From Vibrio cyclitrophicus (GTDB lineage Bacteria > Pseudomonadota > Gammaproteobacteria > Enterobacterales > Vibrionaceae), in NCBI GenBank assembly GCA_023206055.1, contig CP065366.1, forward strand, positions 2,604,001-2,668,000: a stretch of DNA of 64,000 bases, read 5' to 3'. Under the pieces are notes generated by a model. It saw nothing but the letters and a program-made list of their open reading frames with translations, was not told the DNA's origin and did not search any database. Below, in pieces: positions 1 through 9,190 of this stretch. Positions within the stretch are counted from its first letter, which is position 1, and the number at the start of each line of letters is the position of its first letter. The translations under genes were made by a program, and so were the position numbers.

Positions 1-1071
1 TTTGTTTAACACCATCACTTCAGCCTCTAACGCCATGCCATCAGGAACAATAACCATCAGTTGCTGAGCAGGTTGCACCACGCCGCCCAACGTATGCACA
101 GCAAGCTGCTGAACAACGCCATCAACCGGAGCCACTAAGTTATGTTGGCGACGCTTTTCTTTTATTTGTACTAATTGCTGTGTCAGTACAGCCAGATTAG
201 CTTGTGCTTGACTTAACTTATCGAAAGTCTCACGCCTCGTTTTAGCAACAAAGTTTTCTTGTTCATGCAATAAGCGCTGTACTTGAGCTAATAGCACAGA
301 GAGCTCACCTTGTTTTTGTGAATGGGTTCGACGAATTTCTAGGGTTTCACTTTCTAGCCTCAACAAATCCATCAATGGAAATTGATTAGCATCAGCTAAT
401 GTTTTACTGGCGTTAAAACGTTTATTCGCGTTCTTTTCTAATTGCTGTAGCTCAACCAGTTCATTTTCTAACGCGATGCGCTCAGCTTCATTAACCTTTA
501 ACTGGCTTTTATAGCTAGCTAACTGCGTGCTGATATCACGCCATTCACTCGTTAAGAACGCACGTGCCGTATCAACTTGCTGTATTGAAGCCGTCTCAGG
601 GGGGGCGAATTGACTTAGAGGGTCATCACTTAATAGTGCCTGCAAGCGTGATTTTTCTAGCTGCTGAAACACAATTTGTGCGTGTAACTCTTCTACTTTT
701 GCTTTTATACCAACCGTGTTTAATGCAATTAAAACATCGCCCGCTTTAACACTTTGCCCATTGGCAACATTAATACGGGCTATTTCTCCTGCTTCAGCAG
801 CTTGTACGACTTTTGAGTTGCTGCTAACAATCAATCGTCCTGTCGCTTGAGCGTGAATATCTAACTTACCAACAATAGACCACGCTAATATGGCAACCAG
901 TAATAACGTAATGCCGATAGCTAATCGTTTAGTCCAAGGCGCGGGTGGACGGTCTACTATTTCTAAATATCCCGGCTGAAATTCATATTCTTGTTGACTT
1001 AGTTCGATTTTTTTAGGTTCTTGTTTCTGGCTCTTAATTGCCTGACGAGCGGTGTTAATATGCTTGAGCAT
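1..1071 (-). CDS. HlyD-family type I secretion membrane-fusion protein (partial, C-terminus beyond window)
   Basis: This is the periplasmic adaptor of a type I secretion system, linking the inner-membrane ABC exporter to a TolC-like outer-membrane channel. The visible 357 residues show a short cytoplasmic N-terminus, one membrane segment at about residues 50-67, a lipoyl/barrel half (around IARINVANGQSVKAGDVL), a long coiled-coil hairpin rich in Gln, Glu and Leu, and the returning lipoyl half (LVAPVDGVVQQLAV). The reading frame is open to the left edge, so the last 60-100 residues are missing. Its ATG overlaps the stop of the upstream ABC exporter gene by one base (TAATG), which implies translational coupling and one operon. 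The family assignment is firm. The secreted substrate is not visible here and may lie left of the window. Confidence 0.93.
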   Translation of the reverse strand, partial: MLKHINTARQAIKSQKQEPKKIELSQQEYEFQPGYLEIVDRPPAPWTKRLAIGITLLLVAILAWSIVGKLDIHAQATGRLIVSSNSKVVQAAEAGEIARINVANGQSVKAGDVLIALNTVGIKAKVEELHAQIVFQQLEKSRLQALLSDDPLSQFAPPETASIQQVDTARAFLTSEWRDISTQLASYKSQLKVNEAERIALENELVELQQLEKNANKRFNASKTLADANQFPLMDLLRLESETLEIRRTHSQKQGELSVLLAQVQRLLHEQENFVAKTRRETFDKLSQAQANLAVLTQQLVQIKEKRRQHNLVAPVDGVVQQLAVHTLGGVVQPAQQLMVIVPDGMALEAEVMVLNK

Positions 1072-3194
1072 TACGCTACCTCCTCTGTTAGGTCCTGTTG
1101 AAGCTGCCAAAGGCGTGCGTAGGTACCTTGTAAACTGATTAACTGTTGATGAGTGCCCATTTCGGTGATCTTTCCTTGCTCTAAGGTGATAATACGATCA
1201 CAGCTCTTTACAGTGCTCAGACGGTGAGCAACAATAAACACGGTGCGGTTATTGGCAATTTCTGCCATGTTTTGTTGGATCATGGCCTGAGATTCATCAT
1301 CTAATGCACTGGTCGCTTCGTCTAAAATAAGTAGTCTTGGATCGCCCATTAAAGCGCGAGCAAAGGCGATGCGTTGGCGCTGGCCACCAGAAAGTGATTC
1401 CCCCCCTTCCGATAACACCGTGTCGTAACCTAGAGATAAGCGCAAAATAAAATCATGAGCACCAGCCAACTTAGCCATCTGAATAACGTCATCTAATGAC
1501 GCATTCGGTGTTTTGAGTGCAATGTTGTCGCGTACGCTACGGTTGTATAAGTAGTTTTCCTGTAACACGACACCAATTTGGCTACGCAGGTAATGAGGAT
1601 CTAAGGTGTCCATTGATTTACCATCAAGCAATACACGTCCTTGCTGTGGGCTGTATAACTTCATCAACAAGCGAGTAAGTGTTGATTTACCTGAGCCAGA
1701 GGGCCCGACAATACCGATGCTTTCTCCTGCATGTATTGTTAGGGTGAGATTGTCTATTACTGGGTTACTACCGTCAGGCTGATAACTAAAGCTAATGTTA
1801 TCAAAGATGATATTTCCTTTAAGTGATGTGTCCGGAGTGAATTTTCCCTGCTCTTGTTCAACGGGTAGGTTGAGCATGTCTCCTAGTTTGTCTACTGCGA
1901 CTCGGGTTTGGACAAACTGTTGCCATAACTCAATCAGCTTGGCGATTGGTTGTAATACATGATTCACCATCATGTTAAAGGCAATGAGCTGACCTATTGT
2001 CATTTCCAGTGACATCACCAGGTTGGCACCAATCCAAATGACGCCAACAGTGGTGACTTTCTGTAGCAAGGTCACGGTTTGTGAAATTTGGTTATTAATA
2101 ACCTGGGTTTCAAAGCCGGCTTCCACCATATCTTTGGTTTGTGATTCCCAGCGGCGCTGCATCTTTGGCTCGATAGCTAAACTTTTAAGGGTTTCACTGC
2201 TACTTACTGTTTCATTCAAGAAAGCACTATTTACCGCTGAGGTTTGAAATTGATGTTCAATTTTCTCTTGTAAAGGTTTAGTGCTAAAGCAAGCAATTAA
2301 GAAATACAAAGGTAGTGTAGCTAATACTAATAGCGTCAGCATAGGTGATAACCAATACATGACCCCAAAAAAGACAAAGGTAAACAATAAATCAACACTT
2401 AACGTCAGCATAGAGCCCGTTAGGAAATCACGAATACTGTCTAATTCCTGCACGCGCATGATGATGGCGCCAACTTGACGTTGTTTAAAGTAATTAAGCG
2501 GTAAGCCGAGTAAATGACGGAAGAGTTTAATGCCTAAACCAATATCAATTCGGCTTGAGGTGTGAACAAAAATATATTCTCTTAGCCCTTTTAGTATCAC
2601 CTCAAAGACACCAACAACAACAAGTACGACAACTAAGACATCTAAAGTAGCCAGCGCTTGATGCACCAAAACTTTATCCATAATGACTTGAAAAAACAGT
2701 GGTGTTACCAATGCCAACAACTGGAGCATAAGGGAAAAAACAATGACTTGGCTAAACAATTTGCGATGGCGAATAAACTCAGGGATGAACCAGCTAACAT
2801 CAAATCGTAAAGCTGGACCTAGCAGCACAATGACTTCACCTGACCATTCTTGCTCCAGTTCAGCTAATGTAAGCTGGCTAGGGGCTGAATTATCAGTAAA
2901 TTGTACGAGTGCATGCTCAGTTGATACTTTCGCTAGCAGGGCAAATTTACCTGACTTCAGTCGGAAGATCAGCGGCAATTGCTGCGCATTTAATTTTTGA
3001 TAAGCAACCTGCTTTAATTTAGCCGATACTTTTTGAGCTCGGCTAAATTGTGCGAGCTGCTTTTTAAAAGGAGAGGATGTATGCTTGCTATAATCATAAT
3101 CATCAGCTTGCTCCCCATTAAGTTGCATTAATAATGTTAAGCAACTAAAAGCAGACTCAATATCTCCAACCGCGTATTTATCTAGCTTCAACAT
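1071..3194 (-). CDS. Type I secretion ABC exporter (HlyB/RtxB-like, peptidase-C39-like N-terminus)
   Basis: This is the inner-membrane ATPase/permease of a type I secretion system that exports a large unfolded substrate such as an RTX protein. Its 707 residues are arranged as follows: a degenerate C39-peptidase-like domain (about 1-125) with no convincing catalytic Cys/His motif, as in HlyB; a six-helix ABC membrane domain (about 150-430); and a nucleotide-binding domain. The ATPase domain has Walker A GPSGSGKST near residue 497, the LSGGQ signature near 600, Walker B LLILDEATSALD near 620 and the H-loop VAHRLST near 651. Length and order match bacteriocin/RTX exporters. It is the first visible gene of an operon with the HlyD-like gene, which it overlaps by one base. 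It appears intact despite the IS-rich neighbourhood. Substrate identity is unknown. Confidence 0.93.
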   Translation of the reverse strand: MLKLDKYAVGDIESAFSCLTLLMQLNGEQADDYDYSKHTSSPFKKQLAQFSRAQKVSAKLKQVAYQKLNAQQLPLIFRLKSGKFALLAKVSTEHALVQFTDNSAPSQLTLAELEQEWSGEVIVLLGPALRFDVSWFIPEFIRHRKLFSQVIVFSLMLQLLALVTPLFFQVIMDKVLVHQALATLDVLVVVLVVVGVFEVILKGLREYIFVHTSSRIDIGLGIKLFRHLLGLPLNYFKQRQVGAIIMRVQELDSIRDFLTGSMLTLSVDLLFTFVFFGVMYWLSPMLTLLVLATLPLYFLIACFSTKPLQEKIEHQFQTSAVNSAFLNETVSSSETLKSLAIEPKMQRRWESQTKDMVEAGFETQVINNQISQTVTLLQKVTTVGVIWIGANLVMSLEMTIGQLIAFNMMVNHVLQPIAKLIELWQQFVQTRVAVDKLGDMLNLPVEQEQGKFTPDTSLKGNIIFDNISFSYQPDGSNPVIDNLTLTIHAGESIGIVGPSGSGKSTLTRLLMKLYSPQQGRVLLDGKSMDTLDPHYLRSQIGVVLQENYLYNRSVRDNIALKTPNASLDDVIQMAKLAGAHDFILRLSLGYDTVLSEGGESLSGGQRQRIAFARALMGDPRLLILDEATSALDDESQAMIQQNMAEIANNRTVFIVAHRLSTVKSCDRIITLEQGKITEMGTHQQLISLQGTYARLWQLQQDLTEEVA

Positions 3195-3980
3195 ACATAT
3201 TCACCGTTAATAACAATCACCGATTGATTATTACTTTTAAAAAACAACCGGCATGCATGAATAGGCATAAATCGGCCAAGAGTATTAGCTAGAGAAAAAC
3301 GAATATTCGAGCGGTGAAAAGGTTTAACAGTGGAATTTGTATATACCGTGCTTAGTCTGCTACCACGCCGGCTATTTACTGAGGGTGTATGCACGGCCTT
3401 CAACAGTAATACACATTTATACTTTAAGTTCATCACTGACTCCGTTTAATTCAAGTGGAGTGATTATAAAAAAATTATGGTTAATACAATGTTGGTTAAT
3501 TGTATGGAAATGTAAGCAAAATCGTTACATTATTAATTGAATAAATGGTCAACTAGAGCCAGGGTGACCGCATGAGTGCCTAGTTTTTCACCACCCGAGT
3601 AAAACCAGCACTTAATACAGCCTCTAGCATTGATGTATTCATCATGCAGCGCTTTTGCTAACCAACAATGCTTAGCTTGGTTAGCTCTTCTCGGAGCATG
3701 TTCAAGCTCATATGACGTAGGCATGATAGGTTCTCTGCACCGTGATCTTTGTATATCTGGCACGCATCTTCATTCTGATCAAAAAACGTTCACGATCTCA
3801 CCCTGCTCTCCAATGCGTGCTAACCATTAAACCAGTCGAGTGGTTAATGGATATTCAAAAGCTCTTTTCTGCCCACCAGAATATAACTTCAATGTTTACA
3901 TTTGTTTAATGGGAAATAACGATAGATTCAATAGGTGAAAACGATGGAACGGTTAAGTGTGATTGGGATGAGGTAAAACA
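3195..3980. other. Intergenic region upstream of the secretion operon, no convincing gene
   Basis: About 790 bases lie between the secretion operon (reading left) and the first insertion sequence. The stretch should hold the operon promoter, but I cannot place one confidently. Short open frames exist (for example 3533-3763 on the minus strand, with a GTG start and no good ribosome site) but have no recognisable similarity. The last about 70 bases before 3981 contain a short coding-like plus-strand frame that runs into the IS, possibly the remnant of an interrupted gene. Confidence 0.4.
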
Positions 3981-5031
3981 GGCTTTGTTGCGTAATTCAA
4001 TGGAACTAAATCCAGAACCTACGATCTGATCAGCTACCTCCACTCTCTCTCGTAGTCCTATGCCTAAGCCTCGTTACAAAACAACCAACTGGAAGCAATA
4101 CAACCAATCACTCATTAACCGTGTTTCGACCTTTTGGATTGATGAAGAAGCAATAAGCGGGTGGGCACAAAGCAAACAGAATAAGCGCGGGAGGCCGCGT
4201 CGGTTCAGTGATTTAGCTATCACGACAGCACTCATGGTCAAACGAGTTTTTTCTATGCCATTGAGAGCGCTTCAAGGATTTATCGACTCGATATTTAGGC
4301 TAGCCCATGTACCGTTAAGTTGTCCGCATTACACCTGCATCAGTCGTAGAGCCAAGCAAGTTGAGGTTTCATTTAAGACTAAAACGAGAGGAGCGATACA
4401 GCATCTAGCCATTGATGCTACTGGCCTTAAGGTTTATGGCGAAGGTGAATGGAAAGTCAAAAAACACGGTACGGATAGCAAGCGTAGAGTCTGGCGAAAG
4501 CTTCATATTGCCGTCGATACCAACACTCATGAGATCGTTGCCGCCGAGCTAAGTTTATCGACGGTTACAGATGGAGAAGCACTTCCTTACTTACTGAAAC
4601 AAACACGCCGAAGTATCCTTGAGGTGTCTGGTGATGGCGCTTACGACACGAGAGCGTGTCACGCTGCTATTAAGATTAAGGGAGCTATTGCGCTTATTCC
4701 CCCAAGAGAAGGGGCAGCCTTCTGGGAGCGTGGTCACCCTCGAAATCTCGCCGTGGGTTGCCAGAAATTATACGGCTCAAATAAGTATTGGAAAGAGCGG
4801 TATGGATACCACAAACGTTCACTCTCAGAAACAGCGATGTATCGAGTTAAACAGTTGCTAGGAGGGAAACTGAGCTTAAGAAATTACAATGCCCAGGTGG
4901 GTGAAACTTACGCGATGATAAAAGCGTTGAACAAGCTTACTAGGTTAGGTATGCCTAAAACTTGTCGTATTGACTAAGAAATACGCGAAACGGGTTGGCT
5001 CTATATCTAAATTTAATTACGCAACAAAGCC
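3981..5031 (+). mobile_element. IS5-family, IS903-group insertion sequence, copy 1
   Basis: The element is bounded by inverted repeats beginning GGCTTTGTTGCGTAATT on the left, with the reverse complement AATTACGCAACAAAGCC on the right. It is 1051 bp, three bases shorter than copies 2 and 3. The bases flanking it (ggtaaaaca on the left, gggtggatt on the right) are not a direct repeat, so no 9-bp target duplication is seen. It encodes one transposase. The missing duplication suggests that recombination or deletion has replaced one flank. Confidence 0.9.
4060..4977 (+). CDS. IS903-group (IS5 family) DDE transposase, copy 1
   Basis: This transposase catalyses cut-and-paste movement of the IS. 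It carries the IS5-family DDE core: the first Asp in LAIDATGLKVYG, the second in SGDGAYDTRACH, and the catalytic Glu in a Y-x2-R-x3-E-x6-K signature (YHKRSLSETAMYRVK). It is 305 residues, one shorter than the sister copies, because residues near position 22 read NRVSTFW instead of NRGSLTFW. It also differs at TDSKRR (others TDGKRR) and GEALPY (others GEVLPN). The change near residue 22 may affect DNA binding, so this copy could be less active. It fills the IS almost completely. Confidence 0.92.
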   Translation: MPKPRYKTTNWKQYNQSLINRVSTFWIDEEAISGWAQSKQNKRGRPRRFSDLAITTALMVKRVFSMPLRALQGFIDSIFRLAHVPLSCPHYTCISRRAKQVEVSFKTKTRGAIQHLAIDATGLKVYGEGEWKVKKHGTDSKRRVWRKLHIAVDTNTHEIVAAELSLSTVTDGEALPYLLKQTRRSILEVSGDGAYDTRACHAAIKIKGAIALIPPREGAAFWERGHPRNLAVGCQKLYGSNKYWKERYGYHKRSLSETAMYRVKQLLGGKLSLRNYNAQVGETYAMIKALNKLTRLGMPKTCRID

Positions 5032-5175
5032 GGGTGGATTTGTTCTACTTGAAGCAAAGTATACTTGTTGGTATTTTTAGATAAATGTGGCTATATTTAT
5101 AATCTCAATATATAGAACAATAAGGATATCAAAATCCAACTGTACGATTTTTATTGAGGACTAGGTTTTTGTGAC

Positions 5176-5907
5176 TCAAATAAGTGGCTGTGGCTTATCA
5201 AAAAGATAGCCTTGTGCTAGATCGATGTTCAGTTGCTCCGCCATATCGAGCTGTACGTGCTCCTCAATCCCTTCAGCTAAAACAGCGCCACCGTAGTCAT
5301 GAACCGCTTTGACGACCGCTTTTATTTCATCAACTAGAGTAGGATCAAACGTAAGTCTGCTGATGATTTTGATGCAAAGTTTGACTACCTCTGGTTTGAC
5401 TTCATCGATCAGCGCCAAATCAAAAAATCCGCAGCCAACATCGTCAAGCCAGAACTGATAGCCTTGCTTTCTCAATTGAGCCATTCGCTGTTTTATTGGT
5501 TGCCAGTCACGTATCGGTAAGTGTTCAGTGAGCTCAATCTTAATTCTTTCAGCCAGTGCGTAGCGGTTTAGTATCTGAAATACGGTTTTATCTAACAACA
5601 GGTTAGGAGCAAGATTAACGGTGTAACATCCTATAGATGTATGGGCGGCAATGTTTTCAAGATGAACTTCGAGGATGACAATTTCCAATTGCCTGCTGAG
5701 TTGTTGTGATTGAGCAGCGATAAACAACTGATCGGGTCGATGCCACAAGGAGTCTGAAGGACCACGAACTAAAACCTCATGTCCATAAGTGGTCTGGCGT
5801 TTAAGATCTCTAATAGACTGAACATATGAATATAGTGAACGCTCACTTAAGATATCACTCAGTGAAACAGCAGTCCCTGTTTCAAGTGGTGTTTGGCTTT
5901 GGTTCAT
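5176..5907 (-). CDS. EAL-domain protein (probable c-di-GMP phosphodiesterase, EVL variant)
   Basis: This is a stand-alone EAL domain of 243 residues with no membrane segment. EAL proteins hydrolyse c-di-GMP or act as c-di-GMP sensors. The signature motif reads E44-V-L46 (YGHEVLVRGP) rather than EAL. Other expected residues are present: Asn98 (TVNLAP), the ELTE motif near 125-128, D155-D156 (LDDVG), K176, E212 (AEGIE) and Q232 (AQGYLFDKP). The Asp that usually follows the catalytic Lys (KID) is replaced by Cys178. Activity is therefore plausible but unproven. It lies 37 bases downstream of a chemoreceptor gene and in line with nrtS, suggesting one transcript. Its downstream side abuts the right end of IS copy 1. 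Confidence 0.88.
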   Translation of the reverse strand: MNQSQTPLETGTAVSLSDILSERSLYSYVQSIRDLKRQTTYGHEVLVRGPSDSLWHRPDQLFIAAQSQQLSRQLEIVILEVHLENIAAHTSIGCYTVNLAPNLLLDKTVFQILNRYALAERIKIELTEHLPIRDWQPIKQRMAQLRKQGYQFWLDDVGCGFFDLALIDEVKPEVVKLCIKIISRLTFDPTLVDEIKAVVKAVHDYGGAVLAEGIEEHVQLDMAEQLNIDLAQGYLFDKPQPLI

Positions 5908-5944
5908 GTCGCAATTTTCCTTGTTTGCTTACACGTTATCGGAG

Positions 5945-6873
5945 TTAAGCATTTCTTTTCTGGTCCGTTTTATCATTCAGTTGCAGATAAGATAAAGAGT
6001 TGAGGATCTGTTCCGCGAGTTCATGGTTGTTGCCCGAGAGGCTTATTGATAGCTTGGTGTCTTCAACTAGGGCTTCCATGTTTTGCTTAACCGTGTTGGA
6101 GTCGGACAGTTGAGCCTCAATGGCGTCCATGATGGTTTTAGAAGCTGTTTTACTATCAAGCGACATGTTCATCAAGTTCTTCATGTTATGCATGGTGTTT
6201 TTGGTTACTTCTGAGCTGAGAATAATGACGTCCTCAACCTCTTTTTGTTTGTTGAAAATGCTGTCTGATATCTTTGAAATCGACGCCATTTCAGTGTCGA
6301 TGTTCTCAGCAGACTGATTCGCCGTGTTCGCAAGTTGACGGACTTCGTCTGCGACTACTGCAAAACCGCGGCCGTGCCCCCAGCTCGAGCGGCTTCAATC
6401 GCGGCATTAAGCGCCAACAGGTTTGTTTGTGCAGCGATACCTTTAATAGAATCCACCAATTGGGTGACGTTCTTGTTAATCTCATTCAGTGATTCGAGCA
6501 GTTCGCTAAACTGGCAGATCTTTTCTTTGGAAACTAATACTTGCTCTTCCAAAGCCTCCAGCTTGTCGATGGTATTAGCCGCAGTTTCTGCCGTTTGACT
6601 GGAGTATTGATGGCTCTCACAAGACAGCTTGTTAATACTTTCTGACTGCTCGATAAAGTGATTCACTAACTCATAGCTCTGTTTAATCGACTCAGCACGA
6701 CTTCGTGACGCTTTATGGACATTGGCCGCATTGACGTAAATTTTCTTCGCATAGTCGGTGGGATCATTCTGTTTGAATAGAGAGTACTTTTCAGAGACTT
6801 TCTTCAGTTCTGTAAGATGGCTAGTATGAACTTCGACAATATCCGATGACGGTTTTTTAAACGAAAATATCAT
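5945..6873 (-). pseudogene. Soluble methyl-accepting chemotaxis protein, single frameshift
   Basis: This is a cytoplasmic chemoreceptor-like signalling protein of about 310 residues with no membrane helix. The first part, from ATG at 6873, runs through a helical region to the conserved MCP tip (GIAAQTNLLALNAAIEAARAG) and then stops. The remainder (GHGRGFAVVADEVRQLA, then the return helix to LNDKTDQKRNA) continues in another frame. The break is in a run of five C on the plus strand (6377-6381); six would restore the frame. The start two bases after the nrtS stop, with AAGAAGG as ribosome site, was chosen over an upstream GTG. A sequencing error, a genuine mutation or a reversible slip are all possible. 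Confidence 0.85.
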
Positions 6874-6875
6874 TA

Positions 6876-7115
6876 TTAGACGGCCTTCTTTCGGGATTGA
6901 AGAGTTGCAGAAACGCTGGCTTGGGTAGACACACAAAAGGGTACGCAGTAAGTCATCAAGATCTTAATGATCAGCGTTATGTCAATGTTGCTGGAGAGCA
7001 ATTTGTCACCGTGATTAATGAACATAAGAATGGTGCCAACTATGAGAGAAACCTTGAGTGAGCGTTTCAGTATCGTAGGTTCGCCTGCGGTTTTAATAAA
7101 CTGAGCTAAAGGCAT
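6876..7115 (-). CDS. nrtS: NrtS-family small nitrate/nitrite transporter
   Basis: This is a small integral membrane protein of 79 residues with two hydrophobic helices (VSLIVGTILMFINHGD and ITLIIKILMTYCVPFCVS). The pattern of Leu-Lys-Arg-Ser-Leu-Lys before helix 1, Asn-His-Gly-Asp after it and Val-Pro-Phe-Cys-Val-Ser in helix 2 matches the NrtS family, described as nitrate/nitrite transporters. I chose the ATG at 7115, which has AGAGG six bases upstream, over a TTG at 7121. The gene is followed after two bases by the soluble chemoreceptor and then by the EAL gene, so transport and signalling genes appear co-transcribed. Family recognition is from memory of the motif pattern. Confidence 0.75.
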   Translation of the reverse strand: MPLAQFIKTAGEPTILKRSLKVSLIVGTILMFINHGDKLLSSNIDITLIIKILMTYCVPFCVSTQASVSATLQSRKKAV

Positions 7116-7277
7116 CTGCAACCTCTGTTTAGATGAGTATTGTTTTGGTGAATCATATATATTATTGAACGATTGTTCAAATTAATAGTGGTGTTCAACT
7201 GCAACTTACGTAAGGTTAATTGAGTATATTCAATCGCTAAAAGTTCTATGTGCCTTAGCAGTGTTCTTTCGCATTGA

Positions 7278-7586
7278 GGCTTTGTTGCGTAATTCGATGT
7301 AAGTAAATGTCAATGGCGTTGTTGACTAAATCAGTTGAACCTTTCCTCAATAGTGCGATCTGATCCCATGTAGTCAAAACATGGTGATGTTTTGGGTAAA
7401 TCTAAGAAGAAGATAACGAACTGGAGTGAATATAATGAAGCCTTGTGCAAAAGAGGCTCAGTAACGTTTTGGATTGACGGCTCTGCCGTTGAAGCATGGC
7501 AATGCAAAAGCCACCATGGCAAACGTGGTAGAGGCTTTCAATTTCCTGATACTGCTATTGAAACAGCTTTGATGATTAAAGTGTAT
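7278..7586 (+). mobile_element. Truncated IS903-group element (5' end only, different subtype)
   Basis: A left inverted repeat GGCTTTGTTGCGTAATTCG at 7278 is followed by an open frame from 7392 encoding the first about 65 residues of an IS5/IS903-group transposase (TNWSEYNEALCKRGSVTFWI). It is related to the full copies in this window but clearly diverged from them. The frame is cut at 7586 by the IS481-family element. No right end of this IS is present, so the rest has been lost. Confidence 0.85.
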
Positions 7587-8781
7587 TAATTCAGACTAGA
7601 TCTGACACTTCAATTTGAAAAGAAGAGAGTTACCCACTTTGATTAACGGTGCTTAGTCATCAATCAAAGACAATAAGAGGTAACTCTCATGCTTCATACT
7701 AGCAATCCAATCATCAAACACAAAGCTGGGCTTCTCAATCTTGCAGAAGAGCTTGGTAATGTATCTCGAGCCTGTAAGGTTATGGGTGTCTCTCGAGACA
7801 CGTTTTATCGCTATCAAGAGTTGGTTGAAACTGGCGGTATTGATGCTCTGATTAATCAGAGCAGAAGAACACCAAACTTAAAGAATCGAGTCGATAGTGA
7901 AACTGAACAAGCCGTCCTAAAATACGCCATCGACTTTCCTGCTCATGGGCAAGTTAGAACAAGCAATGAACTACGTAAACTGGGTGTCTTTATCTCTCAA
8001 GTGTCGTGCGCTCAATCTGGCTCCGCAACGACCTAGAAAACTTCAAAAAACGCCTCATTGCCTTAGAAAACAAGTTGCTGAGAACGGTATCATTCTAACG
8101 GAAGAGCAAGTCGCAGCTCTCGAGCGCAAGAAGCATGATGATGAAGTTTGTGGTGAGATAGAGACCGCACACCCAGGCTATCTAGGCTCTCAAGACACAT
8201 TCTATGTTGGCAATCTTAAAGGGGTTGGGCGTATCTATCAGCAGACGTTCGTTGATACCTACAGCAAAATAGCTTTCGCAAAACTCTACACGACAAAAAC
8301 ACCAATCACCGCAGCAGATATGTTGAATGACAAGGTTCTGCCGTTCTTCGAGAATCATGAGCTGCCAATGTTGAGAATCTTGACAGACCGAGGTACTGAA
8401 TACTGTGGCCGTGTTGATCAACATGACTATCAACTCTATCTGGCCATCAATGATATCGACCACACAAAAACGAAAGCAATGTCACCGCAGACAAATGGTA
8501 TCTGCGAACGCTTCCACAAGACCATATTGAATGAGTTCTACCAAGTAACATTCAGAAAAAAACTGTATGGCTCGATGGAAGAGTTGCAGACAGATCTGGA
8601 CGAATGGATGGACTACTACAACAATCATCGTACCCATCAAGGAAAAATGTGCTGCGGCAGAACGCCAATAGAAACATTAGAGGATGGGGAAATCAATCTG
8701 GGCTGAAAAGAATTTAGCCCAGATATAATCTGACAGGCACCGAGTCTAAAAGTGGGTAACTGTCAGATCAGGTCTGAATTA
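7587..8781 (+). mobile_element. IS481-family insertion sequence
   Basis: The ends match as imperfect inverted repeats: TAATTCAGACTAGATCTGACA at 7587 and, on the opposite strand at 8781, TAATTCAGACCTGATCTGACAG. The length is 1195 bp. It is inserted between an IS903-group fragment on the left and an IS110-family fragment on the right. No clear target duplication is seen, so the two flanks probably did not originally belong together. Its single transposase gene is frameshifted. Confidence 0.85.
7689..8706 (+). pseudogene. IS481-family transposase, two frameshifts
   Basis: The N-terminal part (from ATG 7689) has helix-turn-helix segments typical of IS481 transposases (NVSRACKVMGVSRDTFYRYQ). The C-terminal part has the integrase-type catalytic core (LRILTDRGTEYCG, then MSPQTNGICERFHKTILNEF). 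Continuity is lost twice: near 7999-8000, where one A appears missing from CTCAAGTG, and near 8067-8070, where one A appears missing from GAAAACAAG. Inserting one base at each point gives a continuous protein of about 340 residues. Both losses are in A runs, so sequencing error cannot be excluded, but as read the gene is inactive. Confidence 0.87.
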
Positions 8782-9065
8782 GTACAAAACCATAGAACGA
8801 GTTAATAACTGACGACTGGTTTCAAGAAAATGGAGTCCTTGCTGGTCAATTGTTTTGGGCTTACTGCATTTAAGATCAATTGGTAATGCGGCATTCGCTA
8901 CAGCTAACGCATCATTCGCGTCAGTTTTGTGGACCTTCAAGATTGCCTTTAGCTTTCTTTGGGTTAATGATTCGTACATCGTGACTAAACCGTTCAGCGA
9001 AACGTCCCCAATAATGGCAGCTAGCACACCCTTCAACAGCCACAATAGAAGGTGTAGTCGTAGAA
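8782..9065 (-). pseudogene. IS110-family transposase fragment, frameshifted
   Basis: Read leftward, the frame gives an IS110-type RuvC-like N-terminal region (IVAVEGCASCHYWGRF), then shifts frame near 8950-8960 and continues as KAILKVHKTDANDALAVA and PKTIDQQGLHFLETSRQLLT. The last of these is the characteristic spacer after the DEDD Asp. The fragment is cut at 8782 by the IS481-family element and at about 9065 by an IS3-family remnant. A superficially open 125-codon frame across this stretch is a chimera of three sources and not a gene. Confidence 0.8.
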
Positions 9066-9174
9066 GACAGCAAACGTATAAAAGTGAAACTAAAAGGCCT
9101 GACTCCGATAGAATATCGAACTCAGGCCTTGAAAGCCGCTTAACAAAAATGTCCAACTTTATGGGGTCACTTCA
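9066..9174 (+). mobile_element. 3' remnant of an IS3-family element
   Basis: A short plus-strand frame reads KRIKVKLKGLTPIEYRTQ followed by ALKAA and a stop at 9141-9143, the C-terminus of an IS3-family OrfB transposase. It is followed at about 9150-9174 by TGTCCAACTTTATGGGGTCA, resembling the terminal repeat of such elements. Everything upstream of it is missing, replaced by the IS110 fragment. Confidence 0.7.
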
Positions 9175-9190
9175 ATGTCACTGGCTTAGG

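Noticed and set aside
3188..3436. An 82-codon frame overlapping the exporter start
   Set aside because: It overlaps the real gene and occupies its promoter region; no family or ribosome site.
3533..3763. A 76-codon minus-strand frame with GTG start
   Set aside because: No similarity recognised and poor initiation signals.
8779..9156. A 125-codon open frame on the minus strand
   Set aside because: It chains antisense of an IS3 remnant, two frames of an IS110 fragment and the IS481 end; no single gene.
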